Numbered from the stretch's first letter, positions 10,849 to 21,904 are shown. The stretch is 64,000 nucleotides of DNA from Euphorbia lathyris (GCF_963576675.1 NC_088917.1:79346610-79410609); one strand, 5' to 3'. Translations and numbers: made by a program. The notes: generated by a model from the sequence alone, not told the origin.

Positions 10849-12048
10849 ATTTTAAGAGTGTGTTTAAACAAAACCTGAGAGTGAGAAAGAGTAAACGTAT
10901 GTCATTCATTTGCTTTAAAGTATAACAATCTAAAATTATAGGCCTTTTAATTTATTTCAGATTGCTCCCACTATAATATATCCTAGTGAAACTAGATATA
11001 CTATCTAATCTCCACGGGCTTGCTTCAAGTCTCCTTGGGCTCCCACCATGGGCTTGGACCATCTGGGCTTCTTCACGACCAATTACAATTTTATAAAATA
11101 GAACCTATTCTAAAATTACATTAATGAAAGAATGGCACGCAGACCATATTTCCCAAAATAAATTAAATTACAAACCGACTTTAATTTAGGGCCCATAGAA
11201 CTCTATAACACGTTCCTGCACAGTAAGACATATAAATATAATGCATGATCATGGCATTCCAAAATCATCTAATAAAGTTAAGCCGAGTTACTTAGGGTGA
11301 AATCGCCAATTTTACCATATGTGACTAAGGCCCATAAAGGCCCAAACGGTTAACATCCATTTAAATACAAAATTACAATTTTGCTCCCACTGAATTTTAG
11401 GGTCGTCACATATCTAAAATTTAGCTCTCCCAATTTAAACCGGTGTCACGGTCTATTGGGCCAATTTCACAAATTAACCATATTCAATTTTATACAAATT
11501 ATCAATTCGATCAAAAATTAAATATGCATGCCAATAAAAAACGTTTTAATACCAATTAATTTTTATTCAAAACACGTTTAATAAATTAAACGGTATTAGG
11601 GCCCTGATTTTATTAAAATTACCCGAGAAAAATTTAAAACAAAATCAGTCCCGTCTAATCCAAAATTAAAACATAATTTTAAATTTTCAACGGACTCGGG
11701 ACAGCGACGTGGCTGCTGTCCGTGACTGCTGTCTGGCGGACAGCATCAGTGCTGCTGTCCGCCCAACAGCAGCCGCGGGGCTGCTGTTCGCGGACAGCAG
11801 TCCCGTGACTGCTGTTCCGTGTCCGTTAAGTATTTTTTTTCCATATATATAATCTATAATTTTATTTACTGTTTTAAAACTAAATTTCAGCACAACTAAA
11901 CACAAAATAAGCAGAAAATATATATTCCAAAACTTCCAAAACTAATTACTAAACATAGAAATTAATAGGAATTTTCAAAACTGATTTGGAAAAATAATAA
12001 TAACCAAATCTTATTAATTTTCAATCAATCAAAACGGACTAAACCATG
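10849..12048 (-). other. Copia 5' leader, non-coding, with a GC-rich repeat island
   Basis: This is the untranslated leader between the PBS at 12049-12060 and the gag ATG at 10848. It is AT-rich except at about 11700-11825, where (G)GACAGCAG/CTGCTGTCC units recur in both orientations. The short ORF at 11687-11905 across that island looks like a by-product of base composition. Confidence 0.65.
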
Positions 12049-12060
12049 GCTCTGATACCA
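12049..12060 (-). other. Primer binding site of the - strand copia
   Basis: On the - strand TGGTATCAGAGC follows the LTR end by one base. It defines the element's direction. Confidence 0.9.
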
Positions 12061-12061
12061 C

Positions 12062-13773
12062 TGTTAGGGATTAAAGCCAGTTAATCAATTGTAGCGCAGC
12101 GGAATTACGGTTTAAAATTTATTTCTACTCCCTTTGAGTTTGATCTTTGTTCGTTAACCATTGATTGAATAAAACCTTTTGGATCCGTTTAGGGATAAAA
12201 ACTTACCCGGACTGTCTCTTCTAGAGACGGCTGAAGAATCCACAAAGTAGTAAGATCTCCGTAGTCAGGTGCACGAACAACTATCGAGCTAGAACCGGTG
12301 CTAGCCGAAGAACGGACGAAGAACTGGAGAGATAATGTAATTAGCCAAATTTCTTCCTCCACTTTTCAAGTGGTGGCTGGCGAAAATCTAATTGTTTGCT
12401 TATGCAAACATAGATTGGCCGAATATCATTATTAGTGTATTAGTTAATTAGGGTTTTAGAGTGTTTTAATTTATATGTATAGTGTATTCCTAAACCTAAT
12501 TGGTTTAGGGTTAATTGGTTAATTACAAAACTAATCCAATCTTAATCTAATTACATAAATAAATACCAATAATATTTATTCTATGCAATTAGTTGTGATT
12601 AGATTAAATTTAATTACCCCAATTAAATGAATAACACTAATTAATAAATTGACGTATTAATCTAATTAATTATTCACTGAATGCAATTTCATTAATTTAC
12701 AAATTAATTAATTACATCCCGTAAACTAATTAATCAATTAAATACCCAACACTTAAGACCATTAATCAATTACCTTGATACAAAGTATCAATTAATCAAT
12801 TAATTAACCACTAATTAATTACCTTGACATTTTACTGTCAATCAATTAATTAATTTCATCTCTCCAATGTACCGTCCTATAAGTTCTAACTCAGATGTTC
12901 GATGTGCACGATCCTATGTGACTGTCCTTAGCTAGCAGTGGGCTCACGGTCCACAGACAGTAAGTGGATTTTAGCAAACCATTACTACTCCTAACCAAGA
13001 CAGAGTTTCAGCAGTCTAAAGATGCAGAGACCCTGTAGTTATCTCTTAACTTCTTTTACCATTTGATATCGATATTATAAACTAGAGGCATGGCGGCTGT
13101 CATCCTCTCTGATGTTTATGATATTTCTTGATCTTAAGTAGATTGATGAAACAGATAAGTAAACTACTTATCAGGGTGTGGCCACACACTTATCAATCTC
13201 ACTTATCAAGTGGCATGTGATATCATCTCACTATTACATGAGTGGTAATTCCATCACTTCAATATCAATACCAACGTGTTCACCTGTTCACCCAATCATA
13301 CCCGTATTTAGCATCCTGTTACAGACCTGTTAGGCGTATGTCAAAGTGAAGCGGATCCCATATTGATATTATAATGAAATCTGGTCTGAAGATAGTTAGA
13401 GACCTACTTAAGAAAACTAATGACACAACCACCATGTAGTTTTCTCGGGCGGATCGATCCAGTCACATGTATACAACATGTACCCATATTCACAACTGAC
13501 TTATCAAGTGCTATGGCTAGTATCAATTACTAACATACAGTCGTCGAATATACAAGTCCGTGGTCCTAATCATTCCCATGATAGAATGGACTTGTGATAT
13601 GGTTTTACGATTATCAATCAATGGATTCTCTATTCATATTATAGCATAAGATATAAATGAACTAGATTAATGCCTTTATTAATGTAACACAAATAGTGTA
13701 TCTATGCAAGAATAATCAAAAAGCATAATACAATATACATGAACCAATGCCTAAGAACTAGGGCACACCAACA
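12062..13773 (-). mobile_element. Copia 5' LTR, 1712 bp
   Basis: Read on the - strand the LTR starts TGTTGGTGTGCCCTAGTTCT at 13773 and ends CTTTAATCCCTAACA at 12062, with TGTT/AACA termini and the PBS adjoining. It is long for a copia LTR and has no ORF. It interrupts the LTR of an Athila-like element whose sequence resumes at 13774. Confidence 0.88.
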
Positions 13774-14185
13774 GCAGTCTGACTTTTCAGGATTAGGCAA
13801 TTATTTCTGACATGTGTTACACGCCTCGCGTAAGTTGGCGTACGCCTCGCGTATGCTGACTAGATTCCGCGTGGTGTTTGTGGATAGGGCAATCATTTCT
13901 GACTTGATGTTTCACGCCCCGCGTATGGGATGATACGCCCCGCGTATTGGCATGAATTTTGCTTCTTCCTTGTACCTGAAATACAATTCTTGAGAGCCGA
14001 GTTAGTTTGACGTTTTTATTTCCTAAATATATCAAAAACAAGGGAATTTATCCGAAAATACGGAATTTATTATTATTTCGTTATTTTATTCAAAACACTC
14101 TATTTTTGCAATTAAACTTATTTATTTCTTCTAAAATTAACCCGTAAATCATGCTAAAAGATAGGGGTAAAATACCCCTATCAAA
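13774..14185 (-). mobile_element. Partial LTR of an Athila-like Ty3 element
   Basis: On the - strand the block starts at about 14185 with TGATAGGGGTATTTTACCCC, just after a CTTGAGGACAAGTAAAAC motif that in plant Athila/Tat elements lies between pol and the 3' LTR. It is cut at 13774 by the copia LTR. It holds four short dyads TACGC-N3-GCGTA (13821-13832, 13841-13853, 13913-13925, 13934-13946) inside a 92-bp tandem duplication. Confidence 0.6.
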
Positions 14186-15650
14186 CCTCCTCGGACTTTA
14201 AAGTTTTACTTGTCCTCAAGTAAAAGAAATCGAAAGACAAGGGATTGAGATTATTAAGAAACAAACCGACGGTTGGTTTTACCAAGTGCATGATTTCAAA
14301 GTTAAAGTTTTATGCAAAGTTTTCGGCGAGTACCTACGCAAACAATCGAGCGACCAAAACTTGTTTGAAACCTCCATAATTAAAATTAATAGGCAATAAT
14401 AACGGGGTTGATTATCTTTTGAGAACCCGATAGTACCTCACCAAGGGATTTCACTCTTACGCTCAAACTTTGGTGGGTCGGTGTTTTAGCACTCTTCTTT
14501 GCACTTACCCGAGATCACTTTTGAGTTTGCATTTTCATCCGGGTTTTTTTCCTCCTAAGTTATGGTTTAGACAATATTAAAAATGAACCCGGAGGGGGGT
14601 TGTAATGTGGGTGGCTTTTTAGTGGTTAATTTTTGGAAACTCGAGTTTAAATACCATTTTGGTGATCGCACCGTATTTTTATTTTGGCCTTAGCGAGTTC
14701 ATAAGATATACTCGAAATTGCTCGGGTGGAGCTTGAGAATGCCTTTTTCTCTTTATTGTATTTTTCTTTTCTTTTTGTTTTGAGAGCGGCACAAAAACGA
14801 TTTCGAGGGTTTAAGGTGTTTACTTACTAAGGCCTTGACTTATTTCGGGTGCAAATTGATTTCGTTGGTATTTAAACAAGAGGAAAAAGAGGGTTAATTG
14901 TTAAAAGGGTGTTGACAAGAAAATTCGGTTAGTAGGCTTGAGGGGGTTTCCTAGAGGTTGATAAAAACGAGAAAAATAAATTAAGAAAAGAATTAGACTA
15001 AGTGGGTTCGTTTTATCATCTATTGCCATTTTAACTAAAATAGGTGTACTTAACCCGGTATTAGATGCAAACTCTATGACTCGAGTGAAGTCAAAGCTCT
15101 CGAAGAATTGTGAAAGAAATAGAGTTCTCGTACGAACTCCTTTAGGCTCAAAAATACCTCACAAAAATTCGGGTTTAAATTGTGTACTATCGAATTGTCG
15201 CTAAATTTTCAAACATCCCGTCTTTATTGCCTTTTTACGTTTCATTATGGAGATGACATGTGGGTTAGGACTCAATGCTTTTTGTTTAGTATCACCTAGT
15301 CTTTACATAAATTCTACAACTTCAAAATTAAGACTAAAATTTCTTATTAAAACTGATCCTTTGTGCTCCGACGGTATTTACATTTAAGGACAAATAACTG
15401 AACATTTAGATTAGTTCCGAGGGAGGTTAATGTGTCGGGAAAAATTTTACGAATTGATAAATTAGTTTAATTATTTTTATGTTTGTTTGATTTTTTTATT
15501 TTTGTTTTTGTTAGTGCAAAACAAACTGAAAGTGCGGGGTTGCACGGTCCTCCGCGTTATTAAAATGACGTTTATTCCAAGGACGTCGCAAAAGAAAGAC
15601 AAAAACAAAAACAAAAACAAATGGTGAATTAAAAGTGAGACCCTTTGGGG
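14186..15650 (-). other. Non-coding post-pol region of the Athila-like element
   Basis: No convincing ORF is present on either strand. The motif CTTGAGGACAAGTAAAAC at about 14206-14223, - strand, and the purine-rich stretch beside it mark the 3' internal boundary. The rest is AT-rich sequence between the degenerate ORF at 16026-17219 and the LTR. Confidence 0.5.
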
Positions 15651-15658
15651 TCAGATTC

Positions 15659-15837
15659 TACGCGAGGCGTGGCCAAGGGGGCGCCTCGCGTAGACGGTGC
15701 GTTTTATGTTGTTTTTGGGCAGAGACTCAAATACGCGGGGCGCAGGAAGTGGGGCGCTCCGCGTGTTTGAGTTTTTGATTATTTTGTGCAAGAAAATAAG
15801 GGGCACGCGGGGCGTACAAGGGGGTACACCCTGCGTG
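15659..15837. repeat. Hairpin array 1 (three GC-rich stem-loops)
   Basis: Three stem-loops lie in tandem. At 15659-15692 the arms TACGCGAGGCG and CGCCTCGCGTA pair perfectly over 11 bp. At 15725-15772 19-bp arms pair at 17 positions. At 15804-15837 14-bp arms pair at 12. Loops end in a G-run (AAGGGG type). Start-to-start spacing is 66 and 79 bp. The surroundings are AT-rich. Confidence 0.85.
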
Positions 15838-16025
15838 AGTTTTATTGAAATTGAAAAAATAAACAACTATGAAAATAAACCGACGAAACACGAAACATAC
15901 GGAAAGTTAAAAATATATTAAAATAAAAGGGAATTACAAGAAACAAGAAGATAAAGAAAACAACTAACAACATAAACTAAAACAAACGTGAAGAAAGAAA
16001 ATACAAAAATAAAGAAAAAAGGGGA

Positions 16026-17219
16026 CTATGGTTGTGGTGGAGGAGGGTTTCCATGGATGTTGAAGTGGGTGTAGAAGTCGTTGGTGAATGTGTCAAAGCT
16101 AGCCCTATCCGCTTGCCTTTGAGCCTTGGAGGCATTGAAGCGAGCATCTAGGGCGTCGAAGCAGGAGTCGAAATGGGCACGATCACGACGTTGGTTATCC
16201 TCCAAAATATCCAACTGGGCATAGAGAGAGTTGAAGTCGTGGAGGGGTGGAGGACTAAAATTGAGACCCATGCTCGAGTCCGAGTCACCTTCCGTATTGG
16301 AGTGGGCCGCCCCCGAAGTCTCACCCAGGCCGGTGGTCGAACGCTTAAGAGACTTAAAGGCGTTCTTCTCCACGGGCCGAGGCAAAAGGCTTGGGAGGCG
16401 ATCAAAGGCAGCTTCACCGAGAGCGGTGAGGGCGAAGATGGTGACGAGGTGGCCAAACCCGAGCTTGGCCCGCTTCCGGATAGGCGTGGAGTGGAGGTGA
16501 GCAGCCACATGATAGGCGAGGTCATAAGTGAGCCCATTGGCACAACAGTAGAGGGCCAACAGTTCGTGGTTGTTGACCTTAGTGGACTCGGACTTCCCCG
16601 AGAAGTAAAATAAGATGAAGCGGTGGAGAAGTTGGAGGATAGGGTCGCGGATGAGAGATGGGCGGAGGTTGGAGATATCATAGTCCTCAGACCCGATGAT
16701 GGAGGTCCAATACTCATGAGCGGCAACACCGTCGGGCCAACGGGATATGCCCCCCTCCGCTTGGTAAGTGAAATGGTGTTGGAGCCATTGAGTGTCAATG
16801 GAGAAGGGGCGGTTGTAGAGGCGGAAGTTGAAGAGGGCGTCTTCGGGGACGTTGTTGGAGGTGAGGGTGGTGTAGAACTCCACCACTAGTGACGGGTACA
16901 CCCGCCGATGCGTAGAATAGAGGTCGTACCAACCGAGGGCACGGAGGCGAGCTTCGAAGAGAATGCCTAGATCATATTGATCAAGCACTCTACGTTGGAT
17001 ATAGGGAAGCTCCTTGATAGTGGCGGCACAAAGATCTTCGTACCTTTGGGCCTCCTCCTCGGTTAGGAGATGAAAAGGAGCCCGGTATTGGTGGGTGAGT
17101 TTTGGAGTTTCCTCTCGTTCGGGAGGTGGAGGTGATTGTTGGTTTTGTGCGGAACGGGAGGATCAGGCCCGAGTGGACCGTGGGGGGCGCATGTCGGCGG
17201 TTTGCTTTCGCCTAACCAT
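16026..17219 (-). pseudogene. Athila-type extra ORF (plant mobile domain), one stop
   Basis: A 398-codon frame starts at ATG 17219 (MVRRKQTADMRPPRS) and ends at 16026, broken by a single TGA at 17163-17165. From about residue 60 it reads TEEEAQRYEDL, ALGWYDLYSTHRRVYPSLVV, EFYTTL, then an alpha-rich region (HRFILFYFSGKSESTKVNNH, KLGFGHLVTIF). The C-terminal part is a probable coiled coil (YAQLDILEDNQRRDRAHFDS) and ends in a Pro-rich tail. The pattern W-x(n)-YPxLVxEFY matches the domain in ORFs that follow pol in Athila/Calypso elements, sometimes called env-like. I see no signal peptide or membrane segment. No gag or pol of this element is visible nearby, so it looks like a non-autonomous derivative. 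A host gene descended from such an ORF is possible but the stop argues against it. Confidence 0.7.
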
Positions 17220-17305
17220 GGTGGTAATGGAAGATAGATGAAGAGTAGAAGAGGAATGGGAGAGTGTGTGAGGGTTGTGAGGAAGAATGAGGGAAGAAGG
17301 GGGAG

Positions 17306-17313
17306 TTTATATA
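17306..17313 (-). promoter_or_regulatory. TATA box upstream of the Athila-type ORF
   Basis: TATATAAA in the context CCCTATATAAACTCCC lies 87 bp upstream of the ATG at 17219. A CT-rich leader with CACAACCCTCACACACTC follows, a typical plant core promoter layout. It suggests the ORF had its own promoter rather than relying only on the LTR. Not tested. Confidence 0.55.
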
Positions 17314-17357
17314 GGGGAAGAGTGGGGAATCCAAGAAAGCTCGGATTCCCAGAGGGG

Positions 17358-17538
17358 TACGCGGGGCGTGAAGGGGCCACGCCACGCGTATCCCTCCCCC
17401 TGATGTTATTTTGCGCAAGAATGGTGTGATACGCGGGGCGTGAAAGGGGGCACGCCTCGCGTATCGCACCTCCTGCTCCTTTTTTTATGACAAAAAAGGG
17501 CGAGGACGCGGGGCATAAATGGGGTTACGCCCCGCGTA
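17358..17538. repeat. Hairpin array 2 (three GC-rich stem-loops)
   Basis: Stem-loops lie at 17358-17390 (12 of 13 paired), 17428-17465 (14 of 15) and 17506-17537 (12 of 13). The arms have the form TACGCGgGGCGTG and CACGCCyCGCGTA, and the loops are AAGGGGC, AAAGGGGG and ATGGGG. Spacer text such as TATTTTGCGCAAGAA recurs in array 1 as TATTTTGTGCAAGAA, so the two arrays flanking the ORF are related. Confidence 0.85.
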
Positions 17539-17873
17539 GAAGATAGAAGATGAAGGATTTTTTTCGGTTTTTAGCAGTTTTCTGATTTTTTTGATTTTTT
17601 TATTTATGAGTTTTTAATGAGTTTTTTTATGATTTTTATGTTTTATTTATTAACTCTTTTTAATTTTTATGTGTTATTAATTTGTAATTAAGGAGGTAGT
17701 TAATGCAAAATTTATTGTGGAGGGAAGTTGAAAATTTGAATTTGAAAAGATGGAAATTGATTGGATGGAAGAGGAGGTGGAATGTGGAAGTGGAAAAGGT
17801 GTATAGGGAAGAGGAGTGATGGGAAGTTTGAGAGAGGGGAAGTTGCCATGGGGAGTTGTGATTCACAACTCCC

Positions 17874-17991
17874 GAAGATACGCGAGGCGTGCCTTGGGGC
17901 ACGTCCCGCGTGTCTTCCCACGTGGCGTTTATTAAAGAGTGTCAAAAATTAAAGTGTATGCGGAGCATGATAGGAGGGACGCTCCGCGTAC
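17874..17991. repeat. Hairpin array 3 (two GC-rich stem-loops)
   Basis: At 17874-17917 20-bp arms (GAAGATACGCGAGGCGTGCC on the left) pair at 17 positions around a TTGG loop. At 17956-17991 GTATGCGGAGC pairs with GCTCCGCGTAC at 10 of 11 positions. The central triplet differs from the other hairpins but is matched in both arms. Confidence 0.8.
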
Positions 17992-18057
17992 CGTGTCTTT
18001 TTTATTAGGGATTACAAGAAAAATATTCAGACGACACGAAAATGAAAAATGACATAG

Positions 18058-18430
18058 TGTTTTAATGCTCCACACGACCTATGGGACATTCCACACGTCG
18101 TGTGAAATATGGAAAATTTCGAGCAGGCACTTTATATTGCATCCACACATTGTATGGTTGCCTTTGGCCTTCATTAAAAAAACACACATCCCTCACATGG
18201 CGTGTGGACTAAGTCACACGTCTTGTAGCTTCTTTTACTAACTCATTACTCGTCATTTTAATGCTCCACACGATGTGTGGGACATTCCACATGTCGTGTG
18301 CAATGGCCAATTTCGAGTAGAGACTTTAAATTGCACCACGTGTGGTATGGTTGTCTTTGGCCTTTGTTGCGAAAAACACATCCCTCACACAGCGTGTATG
18401 ATTAGCCACATGTCAATGTAAGTTAAAATT
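18058..18430. repeat. Tandem 198-bp repeat with CACACG hairpins
   Basis: Two diverged copies start TTTAATGCTCCACACGA at about 18061 and 18258. Each contains CCACACG...GGGACATTCCACAyGTCGTGTG, a dyad (arms CACACGAC at 18071-18078 and GTCGTGTG at 18097-18104 in copy 1), then CTCACAyrGCGTGT...CACrTGTC. No ORF. It resembles LTR or UTR sequence of another Ty3 element but I cannot place its ends. Confidence 0.7.
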
Positions 18431-18783
18431 TGTTGAACTTTATATATTAACTTATATTATATGCTTTTTATATACATAGAACTAAAAACTAAATTACTAC
18501 TTTTTGGGCCAATTACAAGGAGCAAATAACAAAAATTTGAGTAACACAGGGTCCAATAAGTCTTTATGTCCAATAAGTCTTTATGAATTATTAGATGTAA
18601 CATGCCTGAACCATGTTCTGATTTTATTTAGTGATAATTTGACAATAACTGAAACTTTGCACTCAATAAATAAACACATGTTTTCATTACACAATGAGCT
18701 AGATTGTGTTGTCTCTATAAATTGCATCACAAATTATTCAATAAATTACATCCATTGTTATCATTCCCAAAACCAGACCAAAC

Positions 18784-19235
18784 ATGGCAATTCTCGCACC
18801 GGAGTATAAATTTAGACTCCACGAGGCGTTTGAGGTGCAACCTTTGCCTCAGTTGCCCCCCAGGATTCGGTACGTATAAGCTCTACCTCTATGTTTTCAA
18901 TTAAATATAGATATGTAGTTTTATTTACATACGAGATAAAATATAAAATTAGTCATATGATTCTTAGGGAGAGCAAATCTATTTTACGTTATGTATAAAA
19001 CTTTACGATTAATGTTAGCACTGATATGTTTACATGGAGTAATTTCAGACTCCATAATGACAGATCGAGCAATACATTTCTCGTTAATTTTGGTCCATAT
19101 ATGTGCCACCTAAGTTCTAATATCATCGATGTGTAACCGAAGTTAGTACTGATATATATACGGGTATATACATGAAAATTATATATATGTTGTGGCCTAA
19201 TAAGCATGTCTAAATTTATATGTTAGATGGTGTAG
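18784..19235 (+). pseudogene. TPS pseudogene 3 remnant: exon 1 and part of intron 1
   Basis: 18784-18869 aligns with exon 1 of TPS pseudogene 2 (22267-22361). Shared text includes the end, CAACCTTTGCCTCAGTTGCC against AAACCTTTGCTTCACTTGCC, then ATTCG followed by a GT donor. About 20 bp that would encode the NHPQSMW region are missing. The following 350 bp match intron 1 of the cluster (TGTATAAAACTTTACG, TTTCAGACTCCATAATGACA). Exon 2 and everything after are absent. It is evidence for a third TPS copy in the array. Confidence 0.6.
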
Positions 19236-21537
19236 ATGTGGAACCAAATTTGATTTAGTTAAGAAAAATCAAATCAAATCCAATTAATCTTTTATGTATC
19301 AAGGAAATTTCTTTATATTTTCTTATAAAGTAAGAATTTGTATTATGTAAAATCATATAGAGAGTGAGATATGCGTATCCCAATTTAATAAAACATGTTA
19401 AACAATAAAATATTAACACCAAATATATTTTTACCTAATTATTAAACAGATTTATTCCATGGTAATCTGATTTTATTTATTCTATTAAATGTAATTATAG
19501 TTTTAATCATAAATTGACGCGGATCAAGTTTGTAATTATAGTTTTAATCGCTTATTGATGTGGATTAGATTTGTAATTATAGTTTTAATCGTAAATTAAC
19601 AAAGAGATTCTTAAACAAAACATGAAAGGAGTTATGAAACCCCAAAAATTCACAAGCTAAACTTTGTAGAAATTAGAAATTCCAATTGATAAAAAGATGA
19701 ACCTAACCTCTGAGAGAGAAATTGAATTATTTGACTGATAAAGATTACATTCTACTTAATAAGATGATCTATTTATACCCCACAAACCCTAATATTAAAA
19801 TTACATAAAAGCATAATAAACTAACTAGCTAAAGAAAAGTTAAATGAGCTAAAATGGAATAAGGTAATAGTAAGATTTGTTGTTGTAAATAATAGGCAGC
19901 TCAAGATAAGGTGGTCTTCTCCTATTAAACATCCATATGACGTGTAAGAATAATTTTCCAAAAACAACAAAATTGATCCTGCTGAATTTGAGAGCTCACA
20001 CCACGTGCCAGCCAGTATACTCACACTCTGTGTTGATTAAATTTTGAGAAGCAAAATCTCTATATTTGGAGCCACACGCTGTGTGAACTCTATTTTATCA
20101 TCCCTTTCCATTGACTTGTCGCCTCTTTGAACTGACTTCTCTCACATTTTCGGTCAACTTGATGTACTCATTATTTATTTTATTTTCTCATTTATTTTCT
20201 GTCGTTTTTTTGTATTTCATTTTCCCAATTTTTTATGTTGTTTTCTTATTTTTCTCTATTTTTATGTTTTCTTGTTAAAAAAATTATAACCCGCCCATGA
20301 ACTTCAAAATGTTACAACTAACAACCTAACTTGCTTATTATTTGGAACAAATAATGATATGGATCGGTTTCGGACGAGTTGATTTTAATCATAAATCAAC
20401 AAAGGAAGTTCTTCTCTATCTAAACTAGAAGGAATTAATCACGGTTTAAGGGCTAAATCAGTATGAAATAAAAAATCCTCTATTATTGAAGGTTGAATAC
20501 CTTAACCAAGCTTCATAAACAAGATGATAAAATTATATTGATTAAAGTTGTATTTACTTATAAAGAAATGAGCTTATATTGTTCTCCTAAGAAAATGTAA
20601 ATGGTAAACCTAACCTAGTTAGTGTTACAAATAATAAAAAGTGATAGGGTAGAATAGGAAGGAAATGCATAAATGTGATTTGGAGAATTAGAAAAAAAAA
20701 GAACAAAGAATAAGGTTAAAATGACATAATTGTAAATAAGAGATGTAAATAATTGTGCCAGCCTTGGTCCTCTTGTCCTCTAACATTGTGTGTCTCTTTT
20801 TAGACTGAAAAACTGGTTCATCGTCTTTAAAAATCAACATTCTGTCGCTAATAGTGAATTTACTTCGTCGCCAAAATGGAAGCCACTTGCCCAGCTCCTT
20901 CTGGGCAAGAGCAGCACCACACATCGCGTGGGATGTCACACGTCGTGTGGGGACAGATCTGGTCTATTTTGGGCCATTTCTCCCATCGCTCGTTCGTTCC
21001 TCGTGCTTTGCCCAATTGTCATCGCCGAGATTCGAACCCTTTGGGAAATGCTCCACATCAAATAACCCTTCACATAGGTTAATATTTGTGATTTTTTGCC
21101 TTTTTTGCCATTTTGATAATATATTAGTACATTTGTTAGATATAACAACTGATATTTTAGACATTTTTTTTTATTTCAGATGTAATATTATGTTGGATGT
21201 TATATTTCAGTTTAGGAGTTATTTGTTGCAAATAAGCAATTTGGAGAGTTATTTGTTCCAAATAAGTTCAGAGATCAGTTGCAGTTTTTAGACAACTTGA
21301 GAGACTAAAAATATCAATTATTTTATTTTTTAAATTATTTATGAAAAACATTATATTTTTATTTTAAATATTTAAATAAAATGTTTTTTTAAGCATTTAA
21401 ATTAAATTTTTTTTCTTGAAAGGCTGATAAACAGGGAGTGTGAATCATAGGCATCCCAACTATGTTGGCACCCAAATTAATTTTTTTTTTAATTGAAATA
21501 CGGATCTAACCCAATGGGAAGTCCAACCAGGTTAGGG
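19236..21537. other. AT-rich intergenic repeats, no gene recognised
   Basis: No coding region can be supported. It contains a 3 x 41-bp tandem repeat (19491-19605), short CACACG dyads at 20073-20085 and 20917-20950, and two loosely similar blocks (near 19590 and 20385) sharing TTTTAATC(A/G)TAAAT(T/C)AACAAAG. Short ORFs at 20854-21291 overlap the dyads and look fortuitous. Confidence 0.5.
19491..19605. repeat. 41-bp tandem repeat, about 2.8 copies
   Basis: GTAATTATAGTTTTAATC recurs at 19491, 19532 and 19573. The units differ by a few bases. Non-coding. Confidence 0.85.
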
Positions 21538-21904
21538 AAGCAAAGTTAGACTCTACATTAGGTATAAAACTTCATAATTAGTGTTAGCACTATAGTAGAG
21601 TAAAACCTTCATAAATTAATACTCGATAAATTAATAACCTGAACCAGATCACTAATTCTATACTCAATAAATTAATATCTCTATAAATTAATAAAATTTC
21701 ATGGTCCCAACATTATTAATTTATAGAGGTTTTACTGTATTTTTTACAATGAGCAATTTCAAACTCCATAATTACAGATATAACAACAAATTTCTTGTTA
21801 ATTTTGTTCCAAATATGTGTCACATACACTTTACTAGCATTTACATGAACCTGAATTTAGTAATATTATACAGTTTTATATATGAAAACTATATATATAT
21901 ATAT
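21538..21904 (+). pseudogene. Extra copy of TPS intron 1 sequence
   Basis: This segment matches intron 1 of TPS remnant 3 (18960-19230). Shared motifs are TATAAAACTTCATAATTAGT, TTAGCAC, AATTTCAAACTCCATAATTA and TTTCTTGTTAATTTTG. A 140-bp MITE (21598-21737) and a SINE-like element (from 21905) interrupt it. Its own exon 1 is not seen. It supports a history of repeated TPS duplication and loss. Confidence 0.55.
21598..21737. mobile_element. Emigrant-like MITE (pogo group), 140 bp
   Basis: The ends GAGTAAAACCTTCATAAATT and AATTTATAGAGGTTTTACTG are inverted repeats of the type CAGTAAAACCTCTATAAAT known from Emigrant/Lemi elements. A TA lies on each side (21596-21597 and 21738-21739). No coding capacity. 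Confidence 0.8.

Noticed and set aside
11687..11905. 72-codon Ala/Ser-rich ORF
   Set aside because: It is produced by the GACAGCAG repeat island in a copia leader.
16173..16613. Plus-strand ORFs opposite the Athila-type ORF
   Set aside because: The - strand frame has the domain pattern, start context and promoter; the others are GC-rich shadows.
15659..17991. Could the regularly spaced hairpins be a CRISPR array?
   Set aside because: The units are not identical direct repeats with unique spacers, no cas genes are present, and the context is plant retroelement DNA.
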